From Desulforamulus reducens MI-1 (GTDB lineage: Bacteria > Bacillota > Desulfotomaculia > Desulfotomaculales > Desulfotomaculaceae), in contig NC_009253.1 in assembly GCF_000016165.1 (NCBI RefSeq), positions 2,576,332-2,640,331 on the forward strand: a stretch of DNA of 64,000 bases. The letters are read 5' to 3'. Below are positions 27,616 through 36,133 of this stretch, piece by piece. Under the pieces are notes generated by a model. It was not told the DNA's origin and ran no database searches. It was given only the letters and a program-made list of their open reading frames with translations. Numbering within the stretch: position 1 is the stretch's first letter; each line of letters opens with the position of its first letter. Position numbers and translations under genes: made by a program.

Positions 27616-28851
27616 CTAATTATATTTACTTAACCGTTTAACCCGTTCCATGGGACTAATGATATTGGTGATACGAATACCAAAATTTTCGTTAACCACC
27701 ACCACTTCTCCAGTAGCCACCAGGGTTCCGTTTACCAGAATATCCACTGGTTCATCAGCCAGAGAATCCAGCTCCACCACTGATCCCGGAGCAATTTTCA
27801 ACACATCTTTAATGGGACGCTTGGTTCTGCCCAGAATAACACTTACCTTTAGCGGAATATCTAAGATTAAATCCAAGTTTCTTTGTTCCAGGGAAGCCAA
27901 GGACGTCTGTTTAATCGGTGCTGCTTGCGGCGGCATGGCAGGAGTCGGAGGAGGTGCTGTTTCCTGCATCATTATGCCAGCCAATTCATCCGATTCCCTA
28001 TCGTCAGATCCAGGTATGCTGGTGGCTGACGTAGCTGCTTCTGTTGGCACCATGGGAGCTTCCACCTGCTCTTCTGTGCCTCCCATAATGTCCTTCAGCA
28101 AAAGATGGGCTTCTTCTTTGGCAGTCTCCACCGACATAATCTGCATAATCTCTGTGTCCACCAGATCTCCAATTTTCATATCAAAGGAAACCACAACAAT
28201 AACATCTTCGATATCCTGGGGTGGTTGAGCCAGTGGATCTCCCTTTGATCTTAACAAATTTGTTTGGGGCGGTGATATATTAATGGTCCGTTGGAACATT
28301 TGAGACAGGGATGTTGCCGCAGTTCCAATCATCATATTCATGGCTTCGGATGCTGCACTAATTTCTAATTCCGAGATTTCTTCGGACATGGGGGTACCAT
28401 CTCCCCCCATCATTAAGCTGGCCATAGTGGCAGCATCATTAAGCTTAATCACCAATACATTATAACCGTTTAATCCTTCATTAAAGTCAACCTTGATGAC
28501 GAGATAAGGAATATTAAAGGAATCGAATAATTGCTGTTTTGTTTGTATCTTAACCCTTGGGCTGGTGATATTTACCTTCTGGCTTAAAAGTTCTGACAGA
28601 GTTGTGGAGGCCGAGCCCATTGAGATATTGCCAATCTCCCCCAGGGCATCCATTTCTTCCAAGGTCATTAGACTACAATAATTCGCTTCCTCTGCCAATG
28701 CTTCTGGTTTAGCCAAGTTAGGCTGCGTATTTTCCGGTTCAATTACTGTATCAGACATTTCTGACTGATTCCCCAGAGGATCCGGTTCATTTCCCAGGTC
28801 TTGCCCTTTCATTAAAGCGTCAATTTCTTCCTGGCTTAATAGTTTAGACAT
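27616..28851 (-). CDS. fliY: Flagellar motor switch phosphatase FliY
   Basis: A 411-aa C-ring protein that dephosphorylates CheY-P at the motor. It starts with the FliM-like CheY-binding peptide LLSQEEIDALM, then a CheC-type phosphatase domain with two active-site helices (GEIGNISMGSASTTLS near 75 and EAMNMMIGTAATSLSQ near 170), a Pro/Ala linker (about 270-310), and a C-terminal FliN/SpoA domain (about 325-405). ATG at 28851 overlaps the end of fliM. A second, stand-alone FliN is encoded at 42744. It is the last gene of the fla/che operon; no clear terminator was seen after it. Confidence 0.95.
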   Translation of the reverse strand: MSKLLSQEEIDALMKGQDLGNEPDPLGNQSEMSDTVIEPENTQPNLAKPEALAEEANYCSLMTLEEMDALGEIGNISMGSASTTLSELLSQKVNITSPRVKIQTKQQLFDSFNIPYLVIKVDFNEGLNGYNVLVIKLNDAATMASLMMGGDGTPMSEEISELEISAASEAMNMMIGTAATSLSQMFQRTINISPPQTNLLRSKGDPLAQPPQDIEDVIVVVSFDMKIGDLVDTEIMQIMSVETAKEEAHLLLKDIMGGTEEQVEAPMVPTEAATSATSIPGSDDRESDELAGIMMQETAPPPTPAMPPQAAPIKQTSLASLEQRNLDLILDIPLKVSVILGRTKRPIKDVLKIAPGSVVELDSLADEPVDILVNGTLVATGEVVVVNENFGIRITNIISPMERVKRLSKYN

Positions 28852-29836
28852 TTTCCCACGCCTCCTCGGCCAGTGAGGTCACCTGAACCGCCAAGCTCTG
28901 GCCGACCGTTCCCACTTGCACTTTGTACTTAAGTTCTTCATCCACATACATATCAAGATCCTGAGTTAAACCTCTGCCTAAAGGCAATACATCTCCTACT
29001 TGAAGCTGCAAGAAATCCTTAACGGTTATTTGAGCCTCACCCATGACTACACTGATGGCCACATCCGACTCTCCCAGCCAGTACTCCAGCGCCATAAGTT
29101 CCTTCTGATCCTGCTCTGTTGTCTTGGTAAACTGGTTAGCCATAGAGAACTTCGACAAGATCGGATCCAATAAACTATAGGGCAAGCAAAGATTGATTAG
29201 ACCCCTGACTTCCTCTGCCACCCCGGTGGAAAAAGTGATCACAACAACGATGTCATTGGGGGACATTAATTGGTGAAGATGGGGGTTAGCATCAATGGAT
29301 TCTACTTTTGGAGATACCGACATAATATCTTTCCAACTAATGGTTAGGTGATCTAACAGTCTTTTGATAATCCGGTTGGATACCGATAATTCGATATCCG
29401 TAAGTTCCCTCGTTTTAGGAGGCATTTCTCCTAGGCCACCAAATTGAAGATCAATGATGGGGAACAAAAATTGCAAATTTGTCTCCATTAGTGCAGACCC
29501 TTTCAGTGGGGCCAAACTAAAAATCGTCATAACCGTGGGGCTAGGAACCGAATTGATAAACTCTTCATAGGTAAATTGACCTATGGATGCAATTTCAATG
29601 GTGATGGGTGTCCTTAAATAGCCTGATAAAAAGTTAGAAAGTAGCCGTGCATATCCCTCATGTAATACGTGCAGGGTGCGAAGCTGTTCCTTGGTGAATT
29701 TATTGGGCCTACGGAAATCATAAGATTTGTATTTCTTTTGTTCCTTGGTTTCAACAGTCTCCTGAGATACATCCCCGGACATCAATGCTGCCAAAAGTGA
29801 GTCTATTTCCCCTTGGCTCAGAACTTCCTTGGACAA
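28844..29836 (-). CDS. fliM: Flagellar motor switch protein FliM
   Basis: FliM binds CheY-P and forms the middle of the C-ring. The 330-aa protein opens with the CheY-binding peptide VLSQGEIDSLLAAL, has a CheC-like middle domain (DFRRPNKFTKEQLR, then TLHVLHEGYARLLS) and a C-terminal SpoA domain. The start is TTG at 29836, with AAGGGGTGTAAAGG upstream. It overlaps fliY by 8 bp. Confidence 0.97.
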   Translation of the reverse strand: MSKEVLSQGEIDSLLAALMSGDVSQETVETKEQKKYKSYDFRRPNKFTKEQLRTLHVLHEGYARLLSNFLSGYLRTPITIEIASIGQFTYEEFINSVPSPTVMTIFSLAPLKGSALMETNLQFLFPIIDLQFGGLGEMPPKTRELTDIELSVSNRIIKRLLDHLTISWKDIMSVSPKVESIDANPHLHQLMSPNDIVVVITFSTGVAEEVRGLINLCLPYSLLDPILSKFSMANQFTKTTEQDQKELMALEYWLGESDVAISVVMGEAQITVKDFLQLQVGDVLPLGRGLTQDLDMYVDEELKYKVQVGTVGQSLAVQVTSLAEEAWENV

Positions 29837-29878
29837 CCTTTACACCCCTTTACGATACCATCCTAAAAAAATATTTGA

Positions 29879-30247
29879 CTAGGCACGGGAAAGAACACGT
29901 TCAATGGCTTGCAGAATACGATCCTGCTGGAAGGGCTTGACAATAAAGTCCTTGGCGCCGGCTTGTATGGCTTCCATTACCATGGCCTGCTGTCCCATGG
30001 CACTGCACATAATAATATTAGCTCCGGGATCTACGGCACGAATAGCCTTAACACCTTGAATCCCATCCATTTCAGGCATGGTAATATCCATTGTGACTAA
30101 ATCTGGTTTTAACTCCTTAAACATTTGTAAAGCTACGGCACCGTTCTCTGCCTCTCCTACAACTTCATAACCATTCTTGGTTAATATATTTTTAATCATC
30201 ATCCGCATAAATGCTGCATCATCCACAATCAAAATACGCTTACCCAT
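29879..30247 (-). CDS. cheY: Chemotaxis response regulator CheY
   Basis: A 122-aa single receiver domain. The acidic pair D9/D10, the phospho-acceptor D54 (VTMDITMPEMDG), the Ser of CSAMGQQ and the Lys of FIVKPF are all present. When phosphorylated by CheA (not in this window) it binds FliM and FliY. ATG at 30247 follows GGAGGAGTAGTAAAC. It is 42 bp before fliM. Confidence 0.97.
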   Translation of the reverse strand: MGKRILIVDDAAFMRMMIKNILTKNGYEVVGEAENGAVALQMFKELKPDLVTMDITMPEMDGIQGVKAIRAVDPGANIIMCSAMGQQAMVMEAIQAGAKDFIVKPFQQDRILQAIERVLSRA

Positions 30248-30267
30248 GTTTACTACTCCTCCTAAAA

Positions 30268-30885
30268 TTAAATTGTCATGCCTAGTGAACCAAATAATGT
30301 TTGCAAAGAACCTTGCTCTGTTATCATAAAGAAATGTCCCCTAATTTTCTCCTGGTCTTCGAATAGCAACGTCTCAATCATTAGAATATGTTCTTCAACA
30401 TAGCCACCAGCTATCAGTGATGTACTTAACACAGCCCCCAGCATATCCGTTGCAAACATAGGGACAGTAGGAATCATATTTAATCCTGTCAAGGTACCAA
30501 TGGCACTAAGAAAGGAACCTGTTAAAACGTTGCCAATTTCTTTAACGACGGACTCTCCCATCTCATCCAGTTCTTTCGTTGTACCTTGCTCCATACCCAT
30601 CAACATATCCACCAGATTAAAAGTACTTTCAAGGTTAAAAAGGAATAGAATCTGTCCTGGGACATCCCCCTCTAACCGTAGGCTAACGCAACTTACAACT
30701 TCCTCCAAGCCACCCATTAGATCCATAACTTCATCCAAAGCAAGGAATTTACTCTGGGGAACAGCCATGTCAATCCGTTTATTTACCATAGTAGCCAGGG
30801 CGGTAGCCGCATTTCCCAGACCTATATTTCCTATTTCTTTGAGAACATCAAGATGACTTTCAGTTAAAGCCTGGTTTTCGGTCAT
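30268..30885 (-). CDS. cheC: CheY-P phosphatase CheC
   Basis: A 205-aa CheC protein with both phosphatase motifs, LKEIGNIGLGNAATAL near 15 and VVKEIGNVLTGSFLSA near 110, each carrying the Glu and Asn used in hydrolysis. In Bacillus CheC activity is stimulated by CheD, which is encoded two genes upstream. ATG at 30885. It lies between cheR and cheY. Confidence 0.95.
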   Translation of the reverse strand: MTENQALTESHLDVLKEIGNIGLGNAATALATMVNKRIDMAVPQSKFLALDEVMDLMGGLEEVVSCVSLRLEGDVPGQILFLFNLESTFNLVDMLMGMEQGTTKELDEMGESVVKEIGNVLTGSFLSAIGTLTGLNMIPTVPMFATDMLGAVLSTSLIAGGYVEEHILMIETLLFEDQEKIRGHFFMITEQGSLQTLFGSLGMTI

Positions 30886-30919
30886 TTCATCCCATCCTTT
30901 CAGCCACCTGTTTAGCTAA

Positions 30920-31690
30920 TTATTTCTTTCGATAAAAACATGGAGAAACCTTTTCAAAACCAATTTCCGCATAATTAAAAATCGTTTCACTACCACCAAT
31001 AAACAAATACCCCCCGGGATTTAAGGATTGGGCAAAACGAGCATTTACTTTGTCCTGGGCTTCCCGGGTAAAATAAATGGTGACATTTCTGCAGGCAATT
31101 AAGTCGTATCCCTTCGGATATGTATCAGCCAGTAGGTTATGTTGTTTAAAATTTACCTTTGATTTAATTTTATTACTGATAAAATACCTGCCTTGTTCTA
31201 CTGTAAAGTACTTGGCTAGACGGTCCTTAGAAATGTTGCGAACCAAATCTGCCCCATAGCTTCCTGAGGCAGCGGCCTGCAGAATGGTATTATCAAGGTC
31301 TGTGGCATCAATTTGATGCCTTTTGCCGTTGGCAATCTCCTCCAGAATAATGGCAATGGTATAGGGCTCACAACCATTGGAACAAGCGGCACTCCAAATT
31401 TTTAAATTTCCTCTGTTCTGAAGCAACTCCGGTAAGACCTTTGTTTCTAGGGTTTGAAACATTTTTATGTCTCGAAAAAATTCTGAAACATTGATGGTAA
31501 GGTAATCCAAGAACTCATGCCAGGCATTTTTATTACTGGTTAAATAATTGAAAAATGTCTGATAATCGGGATATTGTTTTCGGGTCAGCAAATTGTCCAA
31601 TCGTCTTTTTAGCTGGTTTTCTTTATAGCTGTGCAAATCTAAACCAAAGGTCTGATAGATTTTCTCTTTAAAACGATCAAAGTCTGTCAT
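30920..31690 (-). CDS. cheR: Chemoreceptor methyltransferase CheR
   Basis: CheR methylates glutamates of chemoreceptors with SAM. The 256-aa protein has the N-terminal helical domain and a SAM-binding domain with IWSAACSNGCEPYTIAI, the DATDLD segment and LIACRNVTIYF. ATG at 31690 follows AAGGTGATATAG, overlapping the end region of cheD. The methylesterase partner cheB is not in the window. Confidence 0.95.
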   Translation of the reverse strand: MTDFDRFKEKIYQTFGLDLHSYKENQLKRRLDNLLTRKQYPDYQTFFNYLTSNKNAWHEFLDYLTINVSEFFRDIKMFQTLETKVLPELLQNRGNLKIWSAACSNGCEPYTIAIILEEIANGKRHQIDATDLDNTILQAAASGSYGADLVRNISKDRLAKYFTVEQGRYFISNKIKSKVNFKQHNLLADTYPKGYDLIACRNVTIYFTREAQDKVNARFAQSLNPGGYLFIGGSETIFNYAEIGFEKVSPCFYRKK

Positions 31691-31691
31691 T

Positions 31692-32192
31692 CTATATCAC
31701 CTTCAATGGAGAACCAATGGTCCGTATGGTGACCTGGCCGCTGGCTATATCAAAGATCATGGTTCTACCACGATTGCCACCCAATTCTTCTGCCAGTATG
31801 CGAATTCCCATACGAGACAAAATCTCCTTTACCATTTTAGAATTACGCTGACCAATATTTAAAACAAATTTTTCGTCCAAGCCTGAGAACATTTGGGCTC
31901 CGCCGGCTAATTTAGCCGTTAGCCTACTGGGGATACCGCCTAACCGTTTAATTTCATCAATCATCAACGGTATTCCCGTATCCGCAAACTTGGCAGGTTT
32001 TGTAACATTATTAAATTGTGTACTGTCCGGGAGCATTATGTGTAAAAGCCCTCCGACTTTTTTAACAGGATCGTAAAGCACCACCCCAACACAGGAACCC
32101 AATCCCAGGGTTATCAGGCGATTGGGGGAAGCTGCGACCTTGTAGTCGGCTATCCCGACCTGTATTTCCGCATTTCCCTTTGCTAGCTCCAT
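31692..32192 (-). CDS. cheD: Chemoreceptor glutamine deamidase CheD
   Basis: CheD deamidates receptor glutamines and in Gram-positives activates CheC. The 166-aa protein has the catalytic Cys34 (LGLGSCVGVVLYD) and His51 (GGLLHIMLPDS). ATG at 32192. It is one base before cheR, so translation is likely coupled. Confidence 0.95.
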   Translation of the reverse strand: MELAKGNAEIQVGIADYKVAASPNRLITLGLGSCVGVVLYDPVKKVGGLLHIMLPDSTQFNNVTKPAKFADTGIPLMIDEIKRLGGIPSRLTAKLAGGAQMFSGLDEKFVLNIGQRNSKMVKEILSRMGIRILAEELGGNRGRTMIFDIASGQVTIRTIGSPLKVI

Positions 32193-32230
32193 GTCCGCCC
32201 CCCTAAGCTATATTATCATCAAGATTTATT

Positions 32231-33031
32231 TTATTTTCTTAAATTATTGGCTCTATCCCACATTTCATCGGCAGTTTGGATAGTGCGTGAGTTGGCAGCG
32301 TAAGCCCTCTGGGCTTCAATCATACCAATCATTTCTGTGGCTAAATCAACATTGGAACGCTCCAGATAACCAGAATAAATAGAGCCTATGCCATCCTCCC
32401 CTGGTACCCCGGAGGTCTCCTCTCCACTGGCCTCTGTGGCCATATATAGGTTGCTACCTTTACTGACTAGACCAGAGGGTGCCGGAAAGGTGAACAATTC
32501 AATATTCCCTACTTCCTCAGTTTTACCGTCTTCAATCCTTTGCCCCCATACCGTTCCCTTTTCATCCACAGAGTATGCTTTATAGGTTTCAGCATCCAGT
32601 TCTCCATCCCAAACCAGCTTATAACCACTGGAGTTGACTAAAACCGTTTCATCATCAATGGTTGTGATGTAAAAAGACCCATCCCGCGTATAGTATTCTA
32701 TGTCATCATCCCCGGTGGCAGGGGTCACTTTAAAAAAGCCCTGTCCTTCTATGGCTAAATCAAGGTCACGACCAGTTTGAATTAAATCACCCTGGTCAAT
32801 AACTCTGGCCAGCGATACGATTCTGACCCCAGATCCACCTTCCGGCCTGGGATCGTTGGCGGCTGGTATCCCATCTTCTCCAATGGCTTGTCGGACAATT
32901 TCACCAAAATCAGTCCTATTTTTTTTAAAGGCAGTGGTGTTAATGTTAGCAATGTTGTTACCGATGGTATCTAGTTTTAATTGGTGAGCCCGCATGCCCG
33001 AGGCTCCACTGGACAGTGTCTTAATAATCAT
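32231..33031 (-). CDS. flgG: Flagellar distal rod protein FlgG
   Basis: A 266-aa rod/hook-family protein. The N-terminal LSSGASGMRAHQLKLDTIGN and GFFKVT, and the C-terminal SNVDLATEMIGMIEAQRAY, are typical of FlgG. It probably builds the distal rod; no L or P ring exists in Gram-positives. It starts with ATG at 33031 and follows the flgF-like gene by 44 bp. The two genes correspond in position and type to the paired rod genes of Bacillus (flhO/flhP). Confidence 0.92.
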   Translation of the reverse strand: MIIKTLSSGASGMRAHQLKLDTIGNNIANINTTAFKKNRTDFGEIVRQAIGEDGIPAANDPRPEGGSGVRIVSLARVIDQGDLIQTGRDLDLAIEGQGFFKVTPATGDDDIEYYTRDGSFYITTIDDETVLVNSSGYKLVWDGELDAETYKAYSVDEKGTVWGQRIEDGKTEEVGNIELFTFPAPSGLVSKGSNLYMATEASGEETSGVPGEDGIGSIYSGYLERSNVDLATEMIGMIEAQRAYAANSRTIQTADEMWDRANNLRK

Positions 33032-33075
33032 TTAATCACCCACTTATTAAGAATTGATATCAGACTTCTTAACTT

Positions 33076-33849
33076 TTATTTCACTCGCCCCACCTGATTG
33101 ATAGCTTTATCCAAAAGCTCATCTTGGATTTGTATTAACTTCTGGCTGGACTCGTAAATACGAGCCACGGGGATGATATTAATCATTTCTTGTACTGGGT
33201 CCACATTGGACTTTTCTAACCAGCCTTGGGTGACTGTGGTTGAAACAGCCGCTTCTGCAACTCCCTCGGGATCTTGAAAATAATTACCATCGGTTTTTTT
33301 CAAAAGAGCAGGCTCTGAAACTTCCACAATTTGCAGTTTATCAATTTCTTCTGCTTCTGTACCCTGTCCCACCATAATGGTACCATCTTCCTTAAGGGTA
33401 AAATCTTCCGGTTTTTCAAGGATAATGGGTCCGCCTTCGCCCAGTACCCGGAAGCCGTCGCCGGTTAATAAGGCCCCCTCCTCATTGACATGGAAAGAGC
33501 CGTCCCGGGTTAAAAATTGTTCGCCATTTTCATCCTCTACTACAAAATAACCGTTTCCTTCTAAGGCCATATCCGTCAGCTTTCCCGTTTCCGTAAGGGG
33601 TCCCTGTCCGTAATCGATATGAACTTGAGTAATCATATTCCCTAAAATACCCTTCCCAATGGGTTGTCGTTTTCCTCCCGGGCCATGGTTTTCCAAAGCC
33701 AACTGCAGGGATTCGGCAAATTGACTATCCACCATATTATTTTTCTTATAACCGGTTGTCGAGAGGTTCGACAGGTTATTGGTAACATTATTTAATTTCG
33801 CCTGTTGGACATTCAGGCTGTTCATGGTGATATATAATCCTCGCAGCAT
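33076..33849 (-). CDS. flgF: Flagellar rod protein, FlgF-like
   Basis: A 257-aa axial protein. MLRGLYITMNSLNVQQAKLN and NNLSNLSTTGYKK form the N-terminal rod motif; the C-terminal WLEKSNVDPVQEMINII is more divergent than in FlgG. It is likely the proximal-side partner of the FlgG above. ATG at 33849 follows GGAGGTAAGCA, 13 bases after the sigD stop. Confidence 0.85.
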   Translation of the reverse strand: MLRGLYITMNSLNVQQAKLNNVTNNLSNLSTTGYKKNNMVDSQFAESLQLALENHGPGGKRQPIGKGILGNMITQVHIDYGQGPLTETGKLTDMALEGNGYFVVEDENGEQFLTRDGSFHVNEEGALLTGDGFRVLGEGGPIILEKPEDFTLKEDGTIMVGQGTEAEEIDKLQIVEVSEPALLKKTDGNYFQDPEGVAEAAVSTTVTQGWLEKSNVDPVQEMINIIPVARIYESSQKLIQIQDELLDKAINQVGRVK

Positions 33850-33862
33850 TGCTTACCTCCAA

Positions 33863-34618
33863 CTAACTATTTAACATACTTTCCAGGGTTTTCTTTAATC
33901 TTTTCATCACCTGGGAATGAAGTTGACAAACTCTGGATTCGGAAACTTCTAATACCTGTCCTATCTCCTTAAGGGTTAGCCCCTCACTGTAGTAGAGAGC
34001 TAAGATTAGCTTCTCCCGTTCAGACAGTGTCTCTATGGCCTCCGCCAGCAGTCTTTTGCTTTCCTTTTCTTCTACGATGCTTAAGGGATCTGGGCTATTG
34101 GTATCCTCCAATAATTCCAGCTTGCTCATTTGGCTGCCATCATGACCGGCTACCTCTTCATCCAAGGACTGGATATACATTTTATTGGCATTAAAGATTA
34201 GTTGACGAACCTCTTCAACAGGTATTCCCATCTCTTTGGCCAATACCTCGTTAGTAATTACTTCACCCTGTTCCCTTTCTAAACGCTCCCGGGTGTTTTT
34301 TAAAAGTTGATTCTTTTGCCAGGCTGTTCTGGGCAGCCAATTTTGACGTCGCACTTCATCCAACATGGCTCCCCTAATACGGTGGTAGGCATAGGAATCG
34401 AAGCTGTGCCCCATGGCCGGATCGTACTTATCAAGGGCCTCCATTAACCCGATCACACCGTAACTTTCCAGATCCTCTCTTAGGATGAAGGAAGGTAATT
34501 TTACCGCAACTCTTCCTGCCAGATGTTTAACCAGAGGTAAATGAAGCAGGATTATTTTCTGCCTGGCTTCCGGATCACGAAGCGTTATGTATTTTTCCCA
34601 TAAGAGATCAATCGACAT
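33863..34618 (-). CDS. sigD: Flagellar sigma factor sigma-28 (SigD/FliA)
   Basis: This sigma factor directs late flagellar and chemotaxis genes. The roughly 251-aa protein contains region 2 (DLESYGVIGLMEALDKYDP) and region 4 (TLKEIGQVLEVSESRVCQLH), as in the FliA/SigD family. The open frame extends to a TTG at 34633 right after the upstream stop, but ATG at 34618 (MSIDLLWEKY) matches the usual SigD start. The anti-sigma factor flgM is not in this window. Confidence 0.95.
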   Translation of the reverse strand: MSIDLLWEKYITLRDPEARQKIILLHLPLVKHLAGRVAVKLPSFILREDLESYGVIGLMEALDKYDPAMGHSFDSYAYHRIRGAMLDEVRRQNWLPRTAWQKNQLLKNTRERLEREQGEVITNEVLAKEMGIPVEEVRQLIFNANKMYIQSLDEEVAGHDGSQMSKLELLEDTNSPDPLSIVEEKESKRLLAEAIETLSEREKLILALYYSEGLTLKEIGQVLEVSESRVCQLHSQVMKRLKKTLESMLNS

Positions 34619-34633
34619 GCTTTCCACATCCAA

Positions 34634-35299
34634 TTACTGCCTGCGTTTTATTTGAATCATCCGTTCAAACACAAAGGCCATAATCATATCTTGCTGCTGG
34701 GGTCGAATATCGGTAAACCTTACGCCAACATGATATACCTTTGCTTCTTCGTCAACCAATTGGCATCGCATGACTCTGGCTAATAACTTAAACTCTTGGG
34801 TCTTCTTCTTTGCCTTTACAGCCAGTGTAAAGCGTACCATGATGTTTGTGCCCCGATTAATAGGCTCCTTTAAAGCAAACTTTAAGCCTCCGCCACTGAG
34901 ATCTACAATACACACCTTTTTGAAGCTTGGTGACTCGTTGTCGGCCACTGCTTCTGCATACTCAATGTCCAACATCACCGGCACCCGGGCAAATTCCCTG
35001 AGCTGCACTCTGGTAATCTCTGACTCCTTTGGGTGTTTCAAGATATACATGGGTAACTTGTCCTGTTCTATCCTTCTGCCAATGGCTTCGGTAACAAACA
35101 GATAGGCACTGCCTTCCCCCATGTACTTTACACGAATTTGCTGTCCATGGGCTAAAATTAACGGATGCTTCTCCGCATATGGAATGGGTACATATATCCC
35201 TTTGTTATCCATATCATAAACAGAACTCAAATACTGTTCTTCTGTGTCCATTGGAAAAATAGTAACCTTTTGTCCCACTTTAATTCTTTCAATTGCCAC
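34634..35299 (-). CDS. PilZ-domain flagellar brake-type protein (YcgR/YpfA-like)
   Basis: A 221-aa protein with an N-terminal YcgR-like domain (GQKVTIFPMDTEEQYLSSVY) and a C-terminal PilZ domain. The c-di-GMP-binding residues are R101 and R105 (REFAR) and D133/S135/G138 (DLSGGG). Its place between flhG and sigD strongly suggests control of motor or flagellar function by c-di-GMP. The start is GTG or ATG near 35299. It directly abuts the sigD reading frame. Confidence 0.9.
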   Translation of the reverse strand: MAIERIKVGQKVTIFPMDTEEQYLSSVYDMDNKGIYVPIPYAEKHPLILAHGQQIRVKYMGEGSAYLFVTEAIGRRIEQDKLPMYILKHPKESEITRVQLREFARVPVMLDIEYAEAVADNESPSFKKVCIVDLSGGGLKFALKEPINRGTNIMVRFTLAVKAKKKTQEFKLLARVMRCQLVDEEAKVYHVGVRFTDIRPQQQDMIMAFVFERMIQIKRRQ

Positions 35300-35311
35300 A
35301 CCATCAGCTCC

Positions 35312-36133
35312 CTAGCGAAACAACCGCATTAGTTTTCCAAAAAAACTTTGCACCCCTGAAGCTGCTTCCTCTTTTCCGGAAATTAAGCAATTGACAATCC
35401 GCGATAAGTTTTTTGCCGCCGGAGCAGAGGGAGAAAGGGTGATATAGGGTTTCTGGGATTTAACTCCCTTTACCACCGCTTTGTCTTCTGGGATAAAACC
35501 CAAATTTTTAACTCGTATCTTTAAAAATTGATTCGTGGTAGACTCCATTGATTGAAAGGTTCGCAGGGCCTCTTTCTCATCCGTTGCTTTATTAACCACC
35601 AACATAACTTCATTATGAACATTATATTTACTAAGAACCTTGATTAATCCATAACCGTCTGTAAGGGATGTGGGTTCTGGCGTAATCACCACAATAACCT
35701 CATTGGCAGCGGCCACAAAACCGAGAACGGTCTTGGATATACCTGCTCCAGTATCAACCAGGACAAAGTCAAATTGGTAGTCCAATTCCTCCAGCCCCTG
35801 ACCTAAACGTTTCCTGGCCTGGGTATCCAGATTGGCCAACTCCACAAAACCAGACCCACCGGAAATGATAGAAACCCCCTGGGGCGAAGGCGTTAGGATT
35901 GCTGCCATGTCTTTACCACAAAACAAGTAGTCATAAAGAGTATATTGCGGAACAATCCCCAGCAAAACCTCTGCATTGGCCATACCTAAATCGGCATCGA
36001 AGATTGCTACCCGATAGTCGCGGCGAGTTAATTCCACAGCCAGATTGACTACCAGATTTGATTTACCCACACCGCCTTTACCACTGGTAACAGCTATTAC
36101 TCTGGCCCCGGAGTGCCCGTTAACAATCTTCAT
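35312..36133 (-). CDS. flhG: Flagellar number regulator FlhG (MinD-like ATPase)
   Basis: FlhG/YlxH is a ParA/MinD-type ATPase that controls flagellar number and placement with FlhF. The 273-aa protein has the deviant Walker A VTSGKGGVGKSNL, the FDADLGMANAEVLLG switch region and VLVDTGAGI. GTG at 36145 is possible but overlaps the AGGAG site; ATG at 36133 lies inside the last codons of flhF. The C-terminal segment is basic and amphipathic, as expected for membrane association. Confidence 0.95.
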   Translation of the reverse strand: MKIVNGHSGARVIAVTSGKGGVGKSNLVVNLAVELTRRDYRVAIFDADLGMANAEVLLGIVPQYTLYDYLFCGKDMAAILTPSPQGVSIISGGSGFVELANLDTQARKRLGQGLEELDYQFDFVLVDTGAGISKTVLGFVAAANEVIVVITPEPTSLTDGYGLIKVLSKYNVHNEVMLVVNKATDEKEALRTFQSMESTTNQFLKIRVKNLGFIPEDKAVVKGVKSQKPYITLSPSAPAAKNLSRIVNCLISGKEEAASGVQSFFGKLMRLFR

